DNA from: Pachypanchax playfairii
Lineage: Eukaryota > Chordata > Actinopteri > Cyprinodontiformes > Aplocheilidae
Reading direction: 5' to 3'
NCBI GenBank assembly: GCA_006937955.1
Contig: SSNP01000065.1
Span: 2,676,993-2,740,992 of the forward strand
Length of the DNA stretch: 64,000 bases
The position numbers and the translations under genes are program-made. Below are positions 1 to 10,514 of this stretch, in pieces (the first letter of the stretch is position 1; every line of letters begins with the position of its first letter). The notes beneath the pieces were generated by a model. That model saw only the letters and a list, made by a program, of their open reading frames with translations, made no database searches and was not told the DNA's origin.

Positions 1-1
1 C

Positions 2-1186
2 TTGCATAAAGTTCTTGCCATTGTGCATGATAATGCAAGTAACATAGTCGCAGCTCTCCATATTCTCGAAGAGAAATTTGGACTGGTATCTTTTCGGTGT
101 GGTGGGCATACATTGCAGCTGGTTGTAAACCATGCAATGAAGGATCCTGTGACTGATAGAGCACTGTCAGCTGCACGGGGCCTTGTGAAGCACATCAGAA
201 AAAGTGAGCCAGCTAGCACCAAACTTAAGCAGAAACAAAAGCAGATGGGCACAGCTGAGCATAAACTCATCCAGGATGTAGCGGTCCGTTGGAACAGTTC
301 ATACTACATGGTTGAACGTCTGTTAGAGCAGCGGTGGCCAGTGGTTGCAACACTGTCAGATCCAGAAGTCACACAGCGAGGGAAACAACACCTGGATCTG
401 AAAAATGATCAGTGGGTTCTTCTGGCTGAACTGAAGGAGGTGCTCGAGCCTTATGAGCAAGCCACAGTTTTTCTCAGTGGACAATCCTATGTCACAGCCT
501 CTGCTCTCCCCCCCTTGCTCAAAGGTCTCCTGAAATCCACCCAAAACAGATCCTTTGATTCTGCTGCTGTGAACTTGTTCCAGAAGAAAGCAGAGGAGGA
601 AATCTTGTCAAGGTGGGAGCCAGAGCTATCTGCATTTCAGGAGAATGGGAAAAATGTCTCTCTCATTGCTGTAGCCCTCGATCCACGTTTTCTGAAGCTA
701 AAATTCCTTTCTCTTGAGGATGCTCTGAAACTGCAAATGAAAGTCCAAAGTGTTGCACTTGAGCTCAAAAGGGAGCAGAGATCACAGCAGGCAGCTGTGG
801 GACAGGAAGCCTCAGCAGCAAGTGCCCCACCAAAAAGGTCTGTGACTGTGTTGGACACTTTGTTGGGCACAGATTCTGAGGAGGAAGACGGCAACAAAAA
901 CATGGACCAGGAGGAGGAGGATGAGGACAATGAGAGGAAAGAAGTGCTGATGTTTTTTGGAGAGCACCCCATCCCAAAGGACAGTGACCCCCTGAAATGG
1001 TGGAAAAATAATGAAGAAAGATTCCCTACACTGGCTACTTTAGCCAAATCATATTTGGCTGTACCGGCTACATCAACCCCATCTGAAAGGCTTTTTTCTA
1101 CTGCTGGAAACATTGTCAACAAAAAAAGGGCAAGTCTGACTGCTGAGCATGTTGAAATGCTGACATTCCTCCACTCCAATGCATGA
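2..1186 (+). CDS. hAT-family transposase, C-terminal part (open to the window edge)
   Basis: This is an uninterrupted reading frame of 394 residues whose true start lies left of the window. It opens at HDNASNIVAA, the usual context of the second catalytic Asp in hAT RNase-H-fold transposases. A large helical insertion region follows, with an acidic stretch around residues 290-312. It ends in a typical hATC dimerisation domain with PATSTPSERLFSTAGNIV and KKRASLTAEHVEMLTFL. hAT proteins are normally 600-700 residues, so about half is present. No stop or frameshift is visible, which is unusual among the ORFs of this window. The enzyme excises and inserts its own element in the nucleus. A domesticated ZBED-type gene is possible, but the element-end sequence downstream makes a transposon copy more likely. 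Confidence 0.88.
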   Translation: MHKVLAIVHDNASNIVAALHILEEKFGLVSFRCGGHTLQLVVNHAMKDPVTDRALSAARGLVKHIRKSEPASTKLKQKQKQMGTAEHKLIQDVAVRWNSSYYMVERLLEQRWPVVATLSDPEVTQRGKQHLDLKNDQWVLLAELKEVLEPYEQATVFLSGQSYVTASALPPLLKGLLKSTQNRSFDSAAVNLFQKKAEEEILSRWEPELSAFQENGKNVSLIAVALDPRFLKLKFLSLEDALKLQMKVQSVALELKREQRSQQAAVGQEASAASAPPKRSVTVLDTLLGTDSEEEDGNKNMDQEEEDEDNERKEVLMFFGEHPIPKDSDPLKWWKNNEERFPTLATLAKSYLAVPATSTPSERLFSTAGNIVNKKRASLTAEHVEMLTFLHSNA

Positions 1187-1745
1187 CAACATCATGTCTT
1201 GAGTTAAACGCATTCACACAAACTATGTGCTACAGTAAGTGAGCATTTTATGGGAGAAGTGACAGAATTTTAGTTTAAGAAGAACCACTGCTGCTGTGTA
1301 TGTTTCCACACACATTATGTGCTACAGTAAGTTGAGTATTTTATGGAAAAAGTCAATGGCAGAATTTTAGTTTAAGAAGAACCACTGCTGCTGTTTGTTT
1401 TTTGTTAATTTTCTTGACTCAGATGTTGCTTGTTTGCACAACAGTTGTATTTATTTAAAGAGTTTTTTATTTAATTTTATTTTTGTTAAATGCTACCTCT
1501 CATTGGCACGATTGCATAAAGGATGCAATGACTTGAATTTTATTTTGGAAGTGGTATTCAGAGAAATAAAAATGTATAGAATAAAGAAATGTGGTTTTTC
1601 ATTGAGATACAAAGTAGCATACTGTAGTAAATTGCCTTAGAGGTCAAAGTATTGCAAATTAAATCGACAATCGTTGAATCGTTAGATTAATCGATGCATC
1701 GAAAAAATATTCGCTAGATTAATCGATTACAAAAATAGTCGTTTT
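1187..1745 (+). mobile_element. 3' noncoding end of the hAT element, lacking its outer tip
   Basis: After the transposase stop there is AT-rich sequence with an imperfect direct duplication (1215-1297 and 1308-1393), both copies containing ATGTGCTACAGTAAG and ending AGAACCACTGCTGCTG. At 1660-1740 lie several ATTAATCGATTA and AATCGATGCATCG motifs, which I recognise as the subterminal region of fish hAT elements that end in TAGGGCTGCAAC. The last roughly 15 bases of the expected terminal repeat are missing because Tc1 sequence starts abruptly near 1749. Confidence 0.6.
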
Positions 1746-1748
1746 TCG

Positions 1749-1912
1749 ATCTGGACTATGACTGGGCCATTCTAACACATGGATATGTTTTGTTTTAAAC
1801 CATTCCATTGTTGCCCTGGCTTTATGTTTAGGGTCGTTGTCCTGCTGGAAGGTGAACCTCCGCCCCAGTCTCAAGTCTTTTGCAGACTCCAAGAGGTCTT
1901 CTTCCAAGATTG
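1749..1912 (-). mobile_element. Tc1 transposase shard
   Basis: The minus strand encodes ILEEDLLESAKDLRLGRR followed by FTFQQDNDPKHKARATMEWF and HIHVLEWPSHSPD. This is the catalytic region (second Asp in QQDN) of the same Tc1 family found at 38436-39390 and 53383-54967. Only about 165 bp remain, with no terminal repeats and non-Tc1 sequence on both sides, so it is a dead internal fragment. Confidence 0.85.
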
Positions 1913-1925
1913 CCCCCAAGACTGT

Positions 1926-1946
1926 GCCACCAGATGGTGCTATCTG
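1926..1946 (+). promoter_or_regulatory. CTCF-like core motif
   Basis: GTGCCACCAGATGGTGCTAT agrees with the vertebrate CTCF core CCASNAGRKGGC and its TGCTA flank at most positions. It was identified by eye; binding is not shown. Confidence 0.25.
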
Positions 1947-1999
1947 TGATTGAAAAAAAAGCCTCAGCAGGGAATAAACGAGACATGTCGAGAACTTTT

Positions 2000-2010
2000 A
2001 TAGGGCTGCG
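2000..2010 (-). promoter_or_regulatory. TATA-box-like motif (minus strand)
   Basis: On the minus strand the sequence CCCTATAAAAGTTC lies about 80 bases downstream of a CCATTGG (reverse CCAAT-like) motif. It could be the promoter of an LTR or of an unrecognised unit transcribed toward lower coordinates, which is cut off by the Tc1 shard at 1912. This rests on motif matches only. Confidence 0.25.
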
Positions 2011-2460
2011 GAGAAGAGTCAAGGACACCATCTCTGGGCCAGAACCGATGTTGTGTCTGTCCTCAGTCTGTTGGCGTCCAATGGACAGGGGAAGGGAGGG
2101 GCTGTGCACCTCAGCACTCACTGCTCCAGGGGAATTTAGTGCATTGGCCTTGAGACCAGCCAAAACAAAAATAAAAGTGATTCGTTTGAAGCCGAAGAAT
2201 TTCAGCAGCTCCTGTTTGTCCATATGGTACACTTTTGTGGAAAGGTCAAAACAGCCGAATTTTTGCCAAATTGCTTAGTAATGCCACCAATAATCAATCA
2301 ATACTTCTCCACACCAAGCCGAAACTGCAACTTTTGCAGCACAGCCAGTTTACAATTCAGCTCCAGAACCCTGTCAGCCAGCTTGCTGTCTAGAACTTTG
2401 CATTCCCTGTCCCATTCGAGAATCAAAGCCACCTGATCTGCCAGTAGCAGCCCATCCAAT

Positions 2461-2724
2461 CTATAACTTTCGAATTTGTCGATACATCAGGTAACCACCA
2501 GCTCCGATCAGCAGGTACCCCATGATCTGTAGTCCAAATATGTAAACATCCTCCACGTCTTTGACCTCCAGAGCAAATAGGGATACCATCTTCCACTCGC
2601 CCCAGGAATCCATGGTAAACCCAGCCGGCTGTGTCGATTCCGGGCAAGACCGCTCCCCATTTTTCAGCCTTAAGTTTGAAAAAACTTTGTCCAGTGCGCT
2701 GAGTGACCACGAAACCAGATCCAT
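2461..2724 (-). CDS. Unidentified small ORF with C-terminal membrane segment
   Basis: I do not recognise this protein. The minus-strand frame from the ATG at 2724 gives 87 residues and can extend upstream to 2784 (107 residues). The first part is polar. The end, YIFGLQIMGYLLIGAGGYLM, is a strong single hydrophobic segment followed by the basic tail YRQIRKL, as in a tail-anchored or single-pass protein. Immediately downstream on the same strand but in another frame, about 2290-2460, lies a coiled-coil-like stretch containing LADQVALILEWDRECKV, ending before a stop. An overlapping frame (2423-2926) has a signal-peptide-like start. The alternatives are a decayed host retrogene, the 3' end of an unrecognised retroelement, or chance. 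Confidence 0.3.
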   Translation of the reverse strand: MDLVSWSLSALDKVFSNLRLKNGERSCPESTQPAGFTMDSWGEWKMVSLFALEVKDVEDVYIFGLQIMGYLLIGAGGYLMYRQIRKL

Positions 2725-2929
2725 TTTTATAAATTTCCAGTTCGTAGCAGCCAGTACAGAAGGCACAGAGACACACAGACACAAGAAAAAAAGCAGGAAC
2801 GGGGGTGGGTGGGTTGAAAAAGATGATAAGAGAGCAGCTGGGAAATGCGACCATCCTCGACGAGGGCAAGAGCTGAAGCGAGCTGATCTGTGACCTCACA
2901 GGATGTATCACAGTTATCAACCTCAAGAC

Positions 2930-3745
2930 TGATATATTAGTGTGTGTGTGTATTTATACATGCATGTATCACTACTACTTTGATCTTATGTTATACCATG
3001 TATATACTGTATTGTAAAATACTATTTTATAAAACCTCTGTGCAGTTATTTCTAATCAATGTGCAATACGCTATAACATAACGATAGAAAACTTATACAT
3101 ATATTCATATAAAATATATTTATACTCACACATCACATCCAAGTTTATATTGTATATACTTTCTGTATTTATTTTGCAAATATTTTTATATGTTTAGCTT
3201 TTATGTATCTTGTTCAAATTGCTGTTTTGCACTGATACTGGGAACGGCTCTAATTTCATTTTACTGCATATAATAATAATAATAAAAATATTCAGTAAAA
3301 TAACTGATTAATAACTTCTGCTTCTTAGTTATATTTGTTGTGTTTTACTAAATACTACTTAAGACCACTACTAATCTTAAATTACACTGAATCGCTTGTT
3401 TACAGCAAAAAACATGACAGAATCTCTTCAGTCTGCTGTGATTACACTGTAATGTAGTGGAGTCTGTACCGGACTCAAGATGGCCACCGTTTGCTCAACA
3501 ACGCCAATAGGCTGCAGCGCTGGACGAGGCGTCTAGTGATTTATAATGCCTATGGATACAACTATCCCAAAAGCAACCCCATAACTAATCCGAAGAAACA
3601 CTGAACCAAAAAACACAAAATTGCTACAAGAGAAAACAGCAGAAATCAAACATCAAACCCCATAAATAAACTAGAACAAAAACCCCAAAATATAACACTA
3701 ATACCGTTTATAAGCAGAAAAAAGCTGTTTTGAGAGTGAGTTGCT
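2930..3745. other. AT-rich noncoding stretch
   Basis: It begins with a short (TG)n run and continues as AT-rich DNA with no ORF or recognisable element. The part around 3455-3550 (CAAGATGGCCACC) is more GC-rich but unassigned. Confidence 0.5.
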
Positions 3746-3747
3746 CT

Positions 3748-4830
3748 TTAAAGGTCCTGTATCATGAAAAATCAACTTTTTGGAGCTTTTAACCATGTTG
3801 TGATGCTATTTCTTTATTTAAAAGACCTCCAGAGTGGTTTTTGGCTTAATTCGTGCATTCCTGAGTAATCCTCCTGAAACCTGCGCTCTGAGCAGCTGCT
3901 TTACTCGCTCATGTAAAACAACTGAATTTGAACCTCTTTACGTCACGGTGTCGTATCAGGAAGTTCCTGACCAATCCCTGCTGCCCCTGTAGTAAAAAAA
4001 CACTCCCCCTTTTTTCTCAGGTACGAAGCGAGCTGCGAGAGTCCGAAACAATTTGTCAGGAGCTCATCAGGGCAGATGTCTAACCTACAGCCCAGAGTTC
4101 CCACACTTCAACCACCTGCTGCTCTTTATTAGTATAAGCTGCTAATAAAAACTTATCAACTCGACCCTGCTAATCACATGTCAGTATGACTCCAGCTTTA
4201 CAGCTGAGCCCGTCCCACCACCGGATAAAAGACACAGTCACTCACCCTGCCAGCACTCAGTCATACGTCCCATTTGCCATGAGCTCCTGTTAGCCTCCGT
4301 GCTGCAGTTTATCCGCCTCAGTAATCCAGCTTTTTCCTTAGACCTGTCCCGGTCGATCTCTCTCAGTCCGCCTCGCTCTCGGCTGCTGGTCTCGCAGTCA
4401 GTGAGTACGGTCGCGGTCTCACCTCACCTGTCCGATCCCAGTCTTGGTGTCATCTCCCGGGTCGGCTCGCATCCACTCGCGAGTGGACCATTCTTCCCTC
4501 CTCACCACCGAGCGTCCTCTGACAAATTCGCACCTCCATTTCGTTGTATTTCATTCTAAAAATTTCTCGGCGAAAATGTGCATTTGGCTGCGAGAGTTAC
4601 AGGAGTTTGTTTAGTGTTTCTAAACAGACCAATCGCACTCACAGTTGGGAGGCGGGGTTTTAGGTAAACCGAGCGTTTTTACTTCCTGGTCAAAGAATAA
4701 CTCGAGAATATAAGTTATATTTCAGGACAAATGAAGTGAATATAACTCAAACAGTAAGGTTTTATCATAAAGTATATGTGCCGATCCCAGACGTTAAAAA
4801 CTGTAAAATAGCATGATACAGTCCCTTTAA
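3748..4830. mobile_element. Non-autonomous piggyBac-like element (MITE), TTAA target
   Basis: The left end is TTAA followed by AGGTCCTGTATCATG. The right end is CATGATACAGTCCCT followed by TTAA. The inverted ends match at 13 of 15 bases and are flanked by the TTAA duplication typical of piggyBac. The element proper is 3752-4826, about 1,075 bp, and encodes no transposase. The inside is GC-richer than the flanks and contains a short open frame (4299-4559) with no recognisable content. A related copy with ends AGGTCCCATATTATG lies at 22086-22983. Confidence 0.8.
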
Positions 4831-5199
4831 CTTGAAGAGGCTGTGCAACAAAAACACGGTACATATGACAATAAATTGATTATTTAAAGCTAATCTAATG
4901 CAGTCAATGGCGTTCAATTCCACATGAGGGTAGGATACTCAAAATGGTAGATTTTATTAATGTTTTATTCTGCTGTTGATACTGTATCTTGTGTGACATA
5001 TTTTGTGAATGGTGGGGTTTGCTTTTACCTATGAATTTAAATTTTATTTTTATATTTTTTCGTCATGGGAAAGCACTTCGGGCATGTTTTTTTGTGTTGT
5101 AAAGTGCTATATAAATAAGGTTGACTTGACTTGACAGTCATTCTTTACTTACAGTCAAATACTGTAAAACCAATATAATTTAGAAAAAAACCATGACAT
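4831..5199. other. Noncoding stretch with a retroelement-tail-like segment
   Basis: The segment around 5095-5137, AAAGTGCTATATAAATAAGG with short TTGAC repeats, looks like the 3' tail of a 5'-truncated LINE or SINE. The rest is AT-rich with nothing recognised. Confidence 0.4.
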
Positions 5200-5462
5200 A
5201 AAAATGTTGCCATACCGACCAGCCCTACATACGTGCACACACTTTTGCACAACCCCTGGGCATTCTCTTATTTCCATTTTATATTTTGTTCTATTACTTC
5301 CTTATACTGTTTTTTTATATTGTTGCTGTTTTTACATGACTGTTTTCTGCATTTACCTTAATTTTAGTACTCTTGAGGTTACGGGCAGTCGCCTAAGCAT
5401 TTCACTCAAACTATGTATGACTGTGTATGTGACAAATAAAAATTTGAATTTGAAATTTAATA
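5200..5462 (+). mobile_element. 5'-truncated LINE 3' tail
   Basis: T-rich noncoding sequence runs into AGCATTTCACTCAAACTATG and then TGACAAATAAAAATTTGAAT, the 3' end layout of an abundant fish L2-type LINE (CATTTCACTGC... then GACAAATAAA plus a TTTGA-type tail). No coding part is left. The assignment rests on remembered tail architecture. Confidence 0.55.
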
Positions 5463-5615
5463 TAGGAGGATGTTCTTTGCTACGTTAAAACACAATGGTA
5501 GTTTCGGTGTTACATCAGAAGGCCCTTCCAAACAAGTGTTTTTACTTATGGTAAAGAAGTCTCTGTAACCTTTCTGTTATCTTCCATTCTACATATCATA
5601 TATAAGGTCTGGTCA

Positions 5616-6861
5616 TACACTATATTACCAAAAGTATTCGCTCACCTGCCTTTACTCATACTATGAACTGAAGTGCCATCCCATTCCTAACCCATAGAGT
5701 TCAATATGATGTCGGTCCACCTTTTGCAGCTATTACAGCTTCAACTCTTCTGGGAAGGCTGTCCACAAGGTTGAGCAGATTGTTTATAGGAATTTTTGAC
5801 CATTCTTCCAAAAGTGCATTGGTGAGGTCACACACTGATGTTGGTCGAGAAGGCCTGGCTCTCAGTCTCCGCTCTAATTCATCCCAAAGGTGTTCTATCG
5901 GGTTCAGGTCAGGACTCTGTGCAGGCCAGTCAAGTTCATCCACACCAGACTCTGTCATCCATGTCTTTATGGACCTTGCTTTGTGCACTGGTGCACAGTC
6001 ATGTTGGAAGAGGAAGGGGCCTGCTCCAAACTGTTCCCACAAGGTTGGGAGCATGGAATTGTCCAAAATGCTTTGGTATCCTGAAGCATTGAAAGTTCCT
6101 TTCACTGGAACTAAGGGGCCAAGCCCAGTTCCTGAAAAACAACCCCACACCATAATTCCTCCTCCACCAAATTTCACAGTCGGCACAATGCAGTCTGAAA
6201 TGTACCGTTCTCTTGGCAACCTCCAAACCCAGACTCGTCCATCAGATTGCCAAATGGAAAAGTGTGATTCATCACTCCAGAGAACGCATGTCCACTGCTC
6301 TAGAGGCCAGTGGTGGCGTGCTTTACACCATTGCATCTGACGCTTTGCATTGCACTTGGTGATGTGTGGCTTGGCTGCAGCTGCTCGGCCATGGAAACCC
6401 ATTCCATGAAGCTCTCTGCGTACTGTACTTGGGCTAATCTGAAGGTCACATGAAGTTTGTAGCTCTGTAGCAATTGACTGTGCAGAAAGTCGGCGACCTC
6501 TTTGCACTATGCGCTTCAGCATCCACTGACCCCTCTCTGTCACTTTACGTGGCCTACCACTTCGTGGCTGTTGTTCCCAAACGCTTCCATTTTGTTATAA
6601 TAGAGCTGACAGTTGACTGTGGAATATTTAGGAGCTAGGAAATTTCACGACTGGATTTGTTGCACAGGTGGCATCCTATGACAGTTCCACGCTGGAATTC
6701 ACTGAGCTCCTGAGAGCGGCCCATTCTTTCACAAATGTCTTGCTTCACAGTCTGCATGTCTGAGTGCTTGACTTTATACACCTGTGGCCAGGCCAAGTGA
6801 TTAGGACACCTGATTCTGATCATTTGAATGGGTGAGCCAATACTTTTGGTAATATAGTGTA
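5616..6861 (-). mobile_element. Tc1/mariner element with both terminal repeats
   Basis: Both ends are present: CACTATATTACCAAAAGTAT at the left and its reverse complement at the right. Each is bordered by TA (5616-5617 and 6860-6861), the target dinucleotide of this superfamily. The element proper, 5618-6859, is 1,242 bp. It carries one transposase gene on the minus strand that is nearly intact (see 5701-6724). Near-perfect ends and few lesions mark it as one of the younger DNA transposons here. Confidence 0.93.
5701..6724 (-). pseudogene. Mariner transposase, one stop and one frameshift
   Basis: The main frame (280 residues, 5701-6543) has all three catalytic residues: Asp in WSDESHF, Asp in FQHDCAPVHKA and Glu in SPDLNPIEHLW. 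The spacing of 34 residues between the second Asp and the Glu gives DD34E. It ends AAKGGPTSY, the usual C-terminus. The N-terminal DNA-binding part begins at MGRSQELSEFQRG (ATG at 6722-6724) and continues with NIPQSTVSSIITKWKRLG, but is separated by an in-frame TAG at 6635-6637 and a frameshift near 6565-6572, just before a GRPRKVTER hook-like linker. Total length matches the normal 340 or so residues. It is inactive as read, though only two lesions separate it from an open frame. Confidence 0.92.
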
Positions 6862-7429
6862 TCTATCTGTACTTTATGCTCTATGTGCCTTTTCCCCTGT
6901 CACCCATTTGTCCTTCTCTGGCTTTGCACAGATAACTGATTCTACTCACCTACAATTCTTCCTCAGCAGCTAATATAGCCGTGTGTGTCCATCTTCACTT
7001 GTTCACAGTTTGTGGTTTCCCCAACAGTGTGTGATACACTGCATGTGAACATTTTGTCTTTTATCAACATTGTGTTAAGGCACCATTGGATGACCTTACT
7101 GTTATGCCGATCTGCCTTCAACCCTACTTGAAATAATGGCTCTGCTGTTTGTCTGCTCACTCATCTAGATTCCTTTAGCCTGTTGATACAGACACCTTAT
7201 GTAGGAAAACCATAACCTGGCAGTCCATTTATCCCAGGCAAATTATGAAACAGCTTGTCCAGACGAGTTAAGTTCACTAAATTTATCAATGAAACTATTT
7301 ATCTGTGTAAACTGCTTTAGCAAAAGGGTTAGGGTTTGCAGGTGCTCCGCGTTGTTGAAAATGTTTAATCTCTTTTACAAAATGCTGTTTTGGTTCTGAA
7401 GAGTTACAGACAAACAGTAAGAAGGTTGT
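6862..7429. other. Noncoding stretch
   Basis: Ordinary AT-rich sequence between the mariner and the minisatellite. I see no element ends or coding signal. Confidence 0.5.
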
Positions 7430-7469
7430 ATGTTCCATACTCATCTGAGGCCTTTTCCCCATAGAGTTT

Positions 7470-9042
7470 TCATCCCGTCCACAGCTAGAACCCTCTACAG
7501 GAGATCCTTCCTGTCTAAAGCTAGAACCCTCTACAGGAAATCCTTCCCGTCCACAGCTAGAACCCTCTACAGGAGATCCTTCCTGTCCACAGCTAGAACC
7601 CTCTACAGGAGATCCTTCCCGTCCACAGCTAGAACCCTCTACAGGAGATCCTTCCCATCCACAGCTAGAACCCTCTACAGGAGATCCTTCCCATCCACAG
7701 CTAGAACCCTCAACGGGAGACCCTTCCCGTCCACAGCTAGAACCCCCTACAGGAGATCCTTCCTGTCCACAGCTAGAACCCTCTACAGGAGATCCTTCCT
7801 GTCCACAGCTAGAACCCTCTACAGGAGATCCTTCCCGTCCACAGCTAGAGCCCTCTACAGGAGATCCTTCCTGTCCACAGCTAGAACCATCTACAGGAGA
7901 TCCTTCCCATCCACAGCTAGAACCCTCTACGAGAGATCCTTCCCGTCCACAGCTAGAACCCTCTACAGGAGATCCTTACTGTCCACAGCTAGAACCCTCT
8001 ACGAGAGATCCTTCCCGTCCACAGCTAGAACCCTCTACAGGAGATCCTTCCCGTCCACAGCTAGAACCCTCTACAGGAGATCCTTCCCGTCCACAGCTAG
8101 AACCCTCTACAGGAGATCCTTCCTGTCCACAGCTAGAACCCTCTACAGGAGATCCTTCCCGTCCACAGCTAGAACCCTATACAGGAGATCCTTCCCGTCC
8201 ACAGCTAGAACCCTATACAGGAGATCCTTCCCGTCCACAGCTAGAACCCTCTACAGGAGATCCTTCCCATCCACAGCTAGAACCCTCTACAGGAGATCCT
8301 TCCCGTCCACAGCTAGAACCCTCTACAGGAGATCCTTCCTGTCCACAGCTAGAACCCTCTACAGGAGATCCTTCCCGTCCACAGCTAGAACCCTATACAG
8401 GAGATCCTTCCCGTCCACAGCTAGAACCCTATACAGGAGATCCTTCCCGTCCACAGAGAGAACCCTCTACTGGAGATCCTGCCCTCCACAGCTAGAACCC
8501 TCTACAGGAGATCCTTCCCGTCCACAGCTAGAACCCTCTACAGGAGATCCTTCCCGTCTACAGCTAGAACCCTCTACAGGAGATCCTTCCCGTCCACAGC
8601 TAGAACCCTATACAGGAGATCCGTCCTGTCCACAGCTAGAACCATCTACAGGAGATCCTTCCCGTCTACAGCTAGAACCCTCTACAGGAGATCCTTCCCG
8701 TCCACAGCTAGAGCCCTCTACAGGAGATCCTTCCTGTCCACAGCTAGAACCATCTACAGGAGATCCTTCCCGTCCACAGCTAGAACCCTCTACTGGAGAT
8801 CCTTCCCGTCCACAGCTAGAACCCTCTACAGGAGATCCTTCCCATCCACAGCTAGAACCCTCTACAGGAGATCCTTCCCATCCACAGCTAGAACCCTCTA
8901 CGAGAGATCCTTCCCGTCCACAGCTAGAACCCTCTACAGGAGATCCTTCCTGTCTAAAGCTAGAACCCTCTACAGGAGATCCTTCCTGTCCACATCTGAA
9001 ACCCTCTACAGGAGATCCTTCCTGTCCACATCTGAAACCCTC
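7470..9042. repeat. 36-bp minisatellite, about 43 tandem copies
   Basis: Head-to-tail copies of a 36-bp unit containing CCACAGCTAGAACCCTC and ACAGGAGATCCTTCC run for about 1.57 kb. Copies differ at a few fixed positions (CCCGT/CTGT/CCAT endings, ACAGG/ACGAG, CTCT/CTAT), and blocks of variants recur, implying segmental duplication inside the array. Because 36 is a multiple of three, two forward frames stay open: one reads a 12-residue STARTLYRRSFP repeat, the other PQLEPSTGDPSR. The third forward frame has TAG in every unit. A nominal 564-codon ORF (7430-9124) switches between the two open frames at a small deletion near 8475. Confidence 0.95.
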
Positions 9043-9124
9043 TAGGATGACTCTGATTGGATTTGTAATTGAATTAACATTTAACCATCTTATGATACTA
9101 TTATTTTGTGTTTTTGTGGCTTGA

Positions 9125-10514
9125 TTCCCACAAAGTTCCAGGATTTATTATATATAGAAGTTTTACATAAACATGAACACATTTATACACACTTTGCTGT
9201 CTTTTCTGATGAAGCCGTCCCATTTAAACCGATTTTTTCCTTTCCAGACATAATTTTTGAACCACACATTTGATGTTGCTAACTTTCATGCACACACAGA
9301 CTTGTTGCCAAGTAGCAGAAATCTCAGAGGTAAAAGAAAGCCAGATGTTAAAACAATGAGCAGCACTTTTCTAAAGCAGGACATAGACTGGAGCAGTTCT
9401 AAGCAACAAAACTGATTCACTGCTCAGCTCCTTGCAGCACATATTTGAGCCCCGCAATTAGTATGACAATGCTGTACAAACACAGAGATCAGTATGACTT
9501 CCTTTTCTGAGGACATGCACACAGTGTAAGTAGGAAGCTGAGAAACAATGATGGCACAAAGTGTGAATCAATTAAAACCCAGATGTTTTGACAAAGAGAA
9601 AGAAAGCTACAGGAGGTTTTACATAGTTAAACAGATGGCATTTACACAACCTAATTCATTACAATACCATGCTTGTGCTGTCATTACATTACACATGAAT
9701 AGGAGAAGCTGACTCAGTCAAAGTTGGAGCACACATATGTGTGCACACTAATGTTGTGCTATCATGATATCATCACATTCCAAATCATTTTAATGTTAAA
9801 TATCAAAATGTTCCATTTTCAACAGCTTTAGGTAGAAACATAAAGCAGACACAATTTATTTGCTTTGTCAGCACTTTGGCTGTGCTGATGGCAACCACTG
9901 TAACGAGACTTGAGGTAGTAACAGTCCCGTAACAGTCGACATATGAAAGCGTGAGCCAGGTTTTTTGGGTCAAGGATGTAATGTAATGATGACATACAGT
10001 TCTGTGTTACTGCTGCCTGCAGAGTCTGAAGCATTAACAGCAGTCAACATAATAACTGGAAACATTAGAATGATGGTTTATACCTCCTGAGATGAGTTCC
10101 TATCCACACCTTCTTAGGTTCTGCAAAACCAGCTAATAATTTTGAACAATTTTGGGAAATAGTACTAATGAGGCAGAGACATAGTTCCTCATAATAAATA
10201 TCAATTCATTAGTTTATTTTCAAATCGTCCATCCTAAAAAGGACAAAGTTCTCAAAATGACAAACTGAAAAGATAAACCAATGCATAAATAGTGAATTTG
10301 AATAATAATTAAAGCCGCAAGCGGCAATGAGTGCACTTGCACCTTGGCACTGCTCCTGCCTGTGCGGCCACCGCATCAGCAGAGCAGCAAAACCAGCAAA
10401 ACTGTGCTCCAGTGGGCCGAGACAGGTTTGAAGTGTTGAAATGGGAAAAAAGGAAGCGCTGTTGATGCAATAAACCACACCCACACAATTTCTTTACTCA
10501 GTTACTCTTGAGTT
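9125..10514. other. Noncoding stretch
   Basis: No coding signal. Around 10309-10400 lies AAAGCCGCAAGCGGCAATGA, a palindromic sequence I associate with a common dispersed percomorph repeat; it is too short to classify. Confidence 0.4.

Noticed and set aside
2..1186. Host ZBED gene
   Set aside because: The frame is open, but hAT end-like sequence follows at once; without the N-terminus and flanks a transposon is the simpler call.
1880..2278. Plus-strand 132-codon ORF
   Set aside because: It spans the junction of the Tc1 shard and the unknown block, so it cannot be an evolved gene; no motif.
4299..4559. 86-codon ORF inside the piggyBac-like MITE
   Set aside because: No domain, and it lies in a non-autonomous element.
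7470..9042. CRISPR array
   Set aside because: Units are directly adjacent with no unique spacers, and the DNA is eukaryotic.
7430..9124. 564-codon ORF as a protein-coding gene
   Set aside because: It is wholly explained by a 36-bp tandem repeat; the frame switches midway and no non-repeat domain is present.
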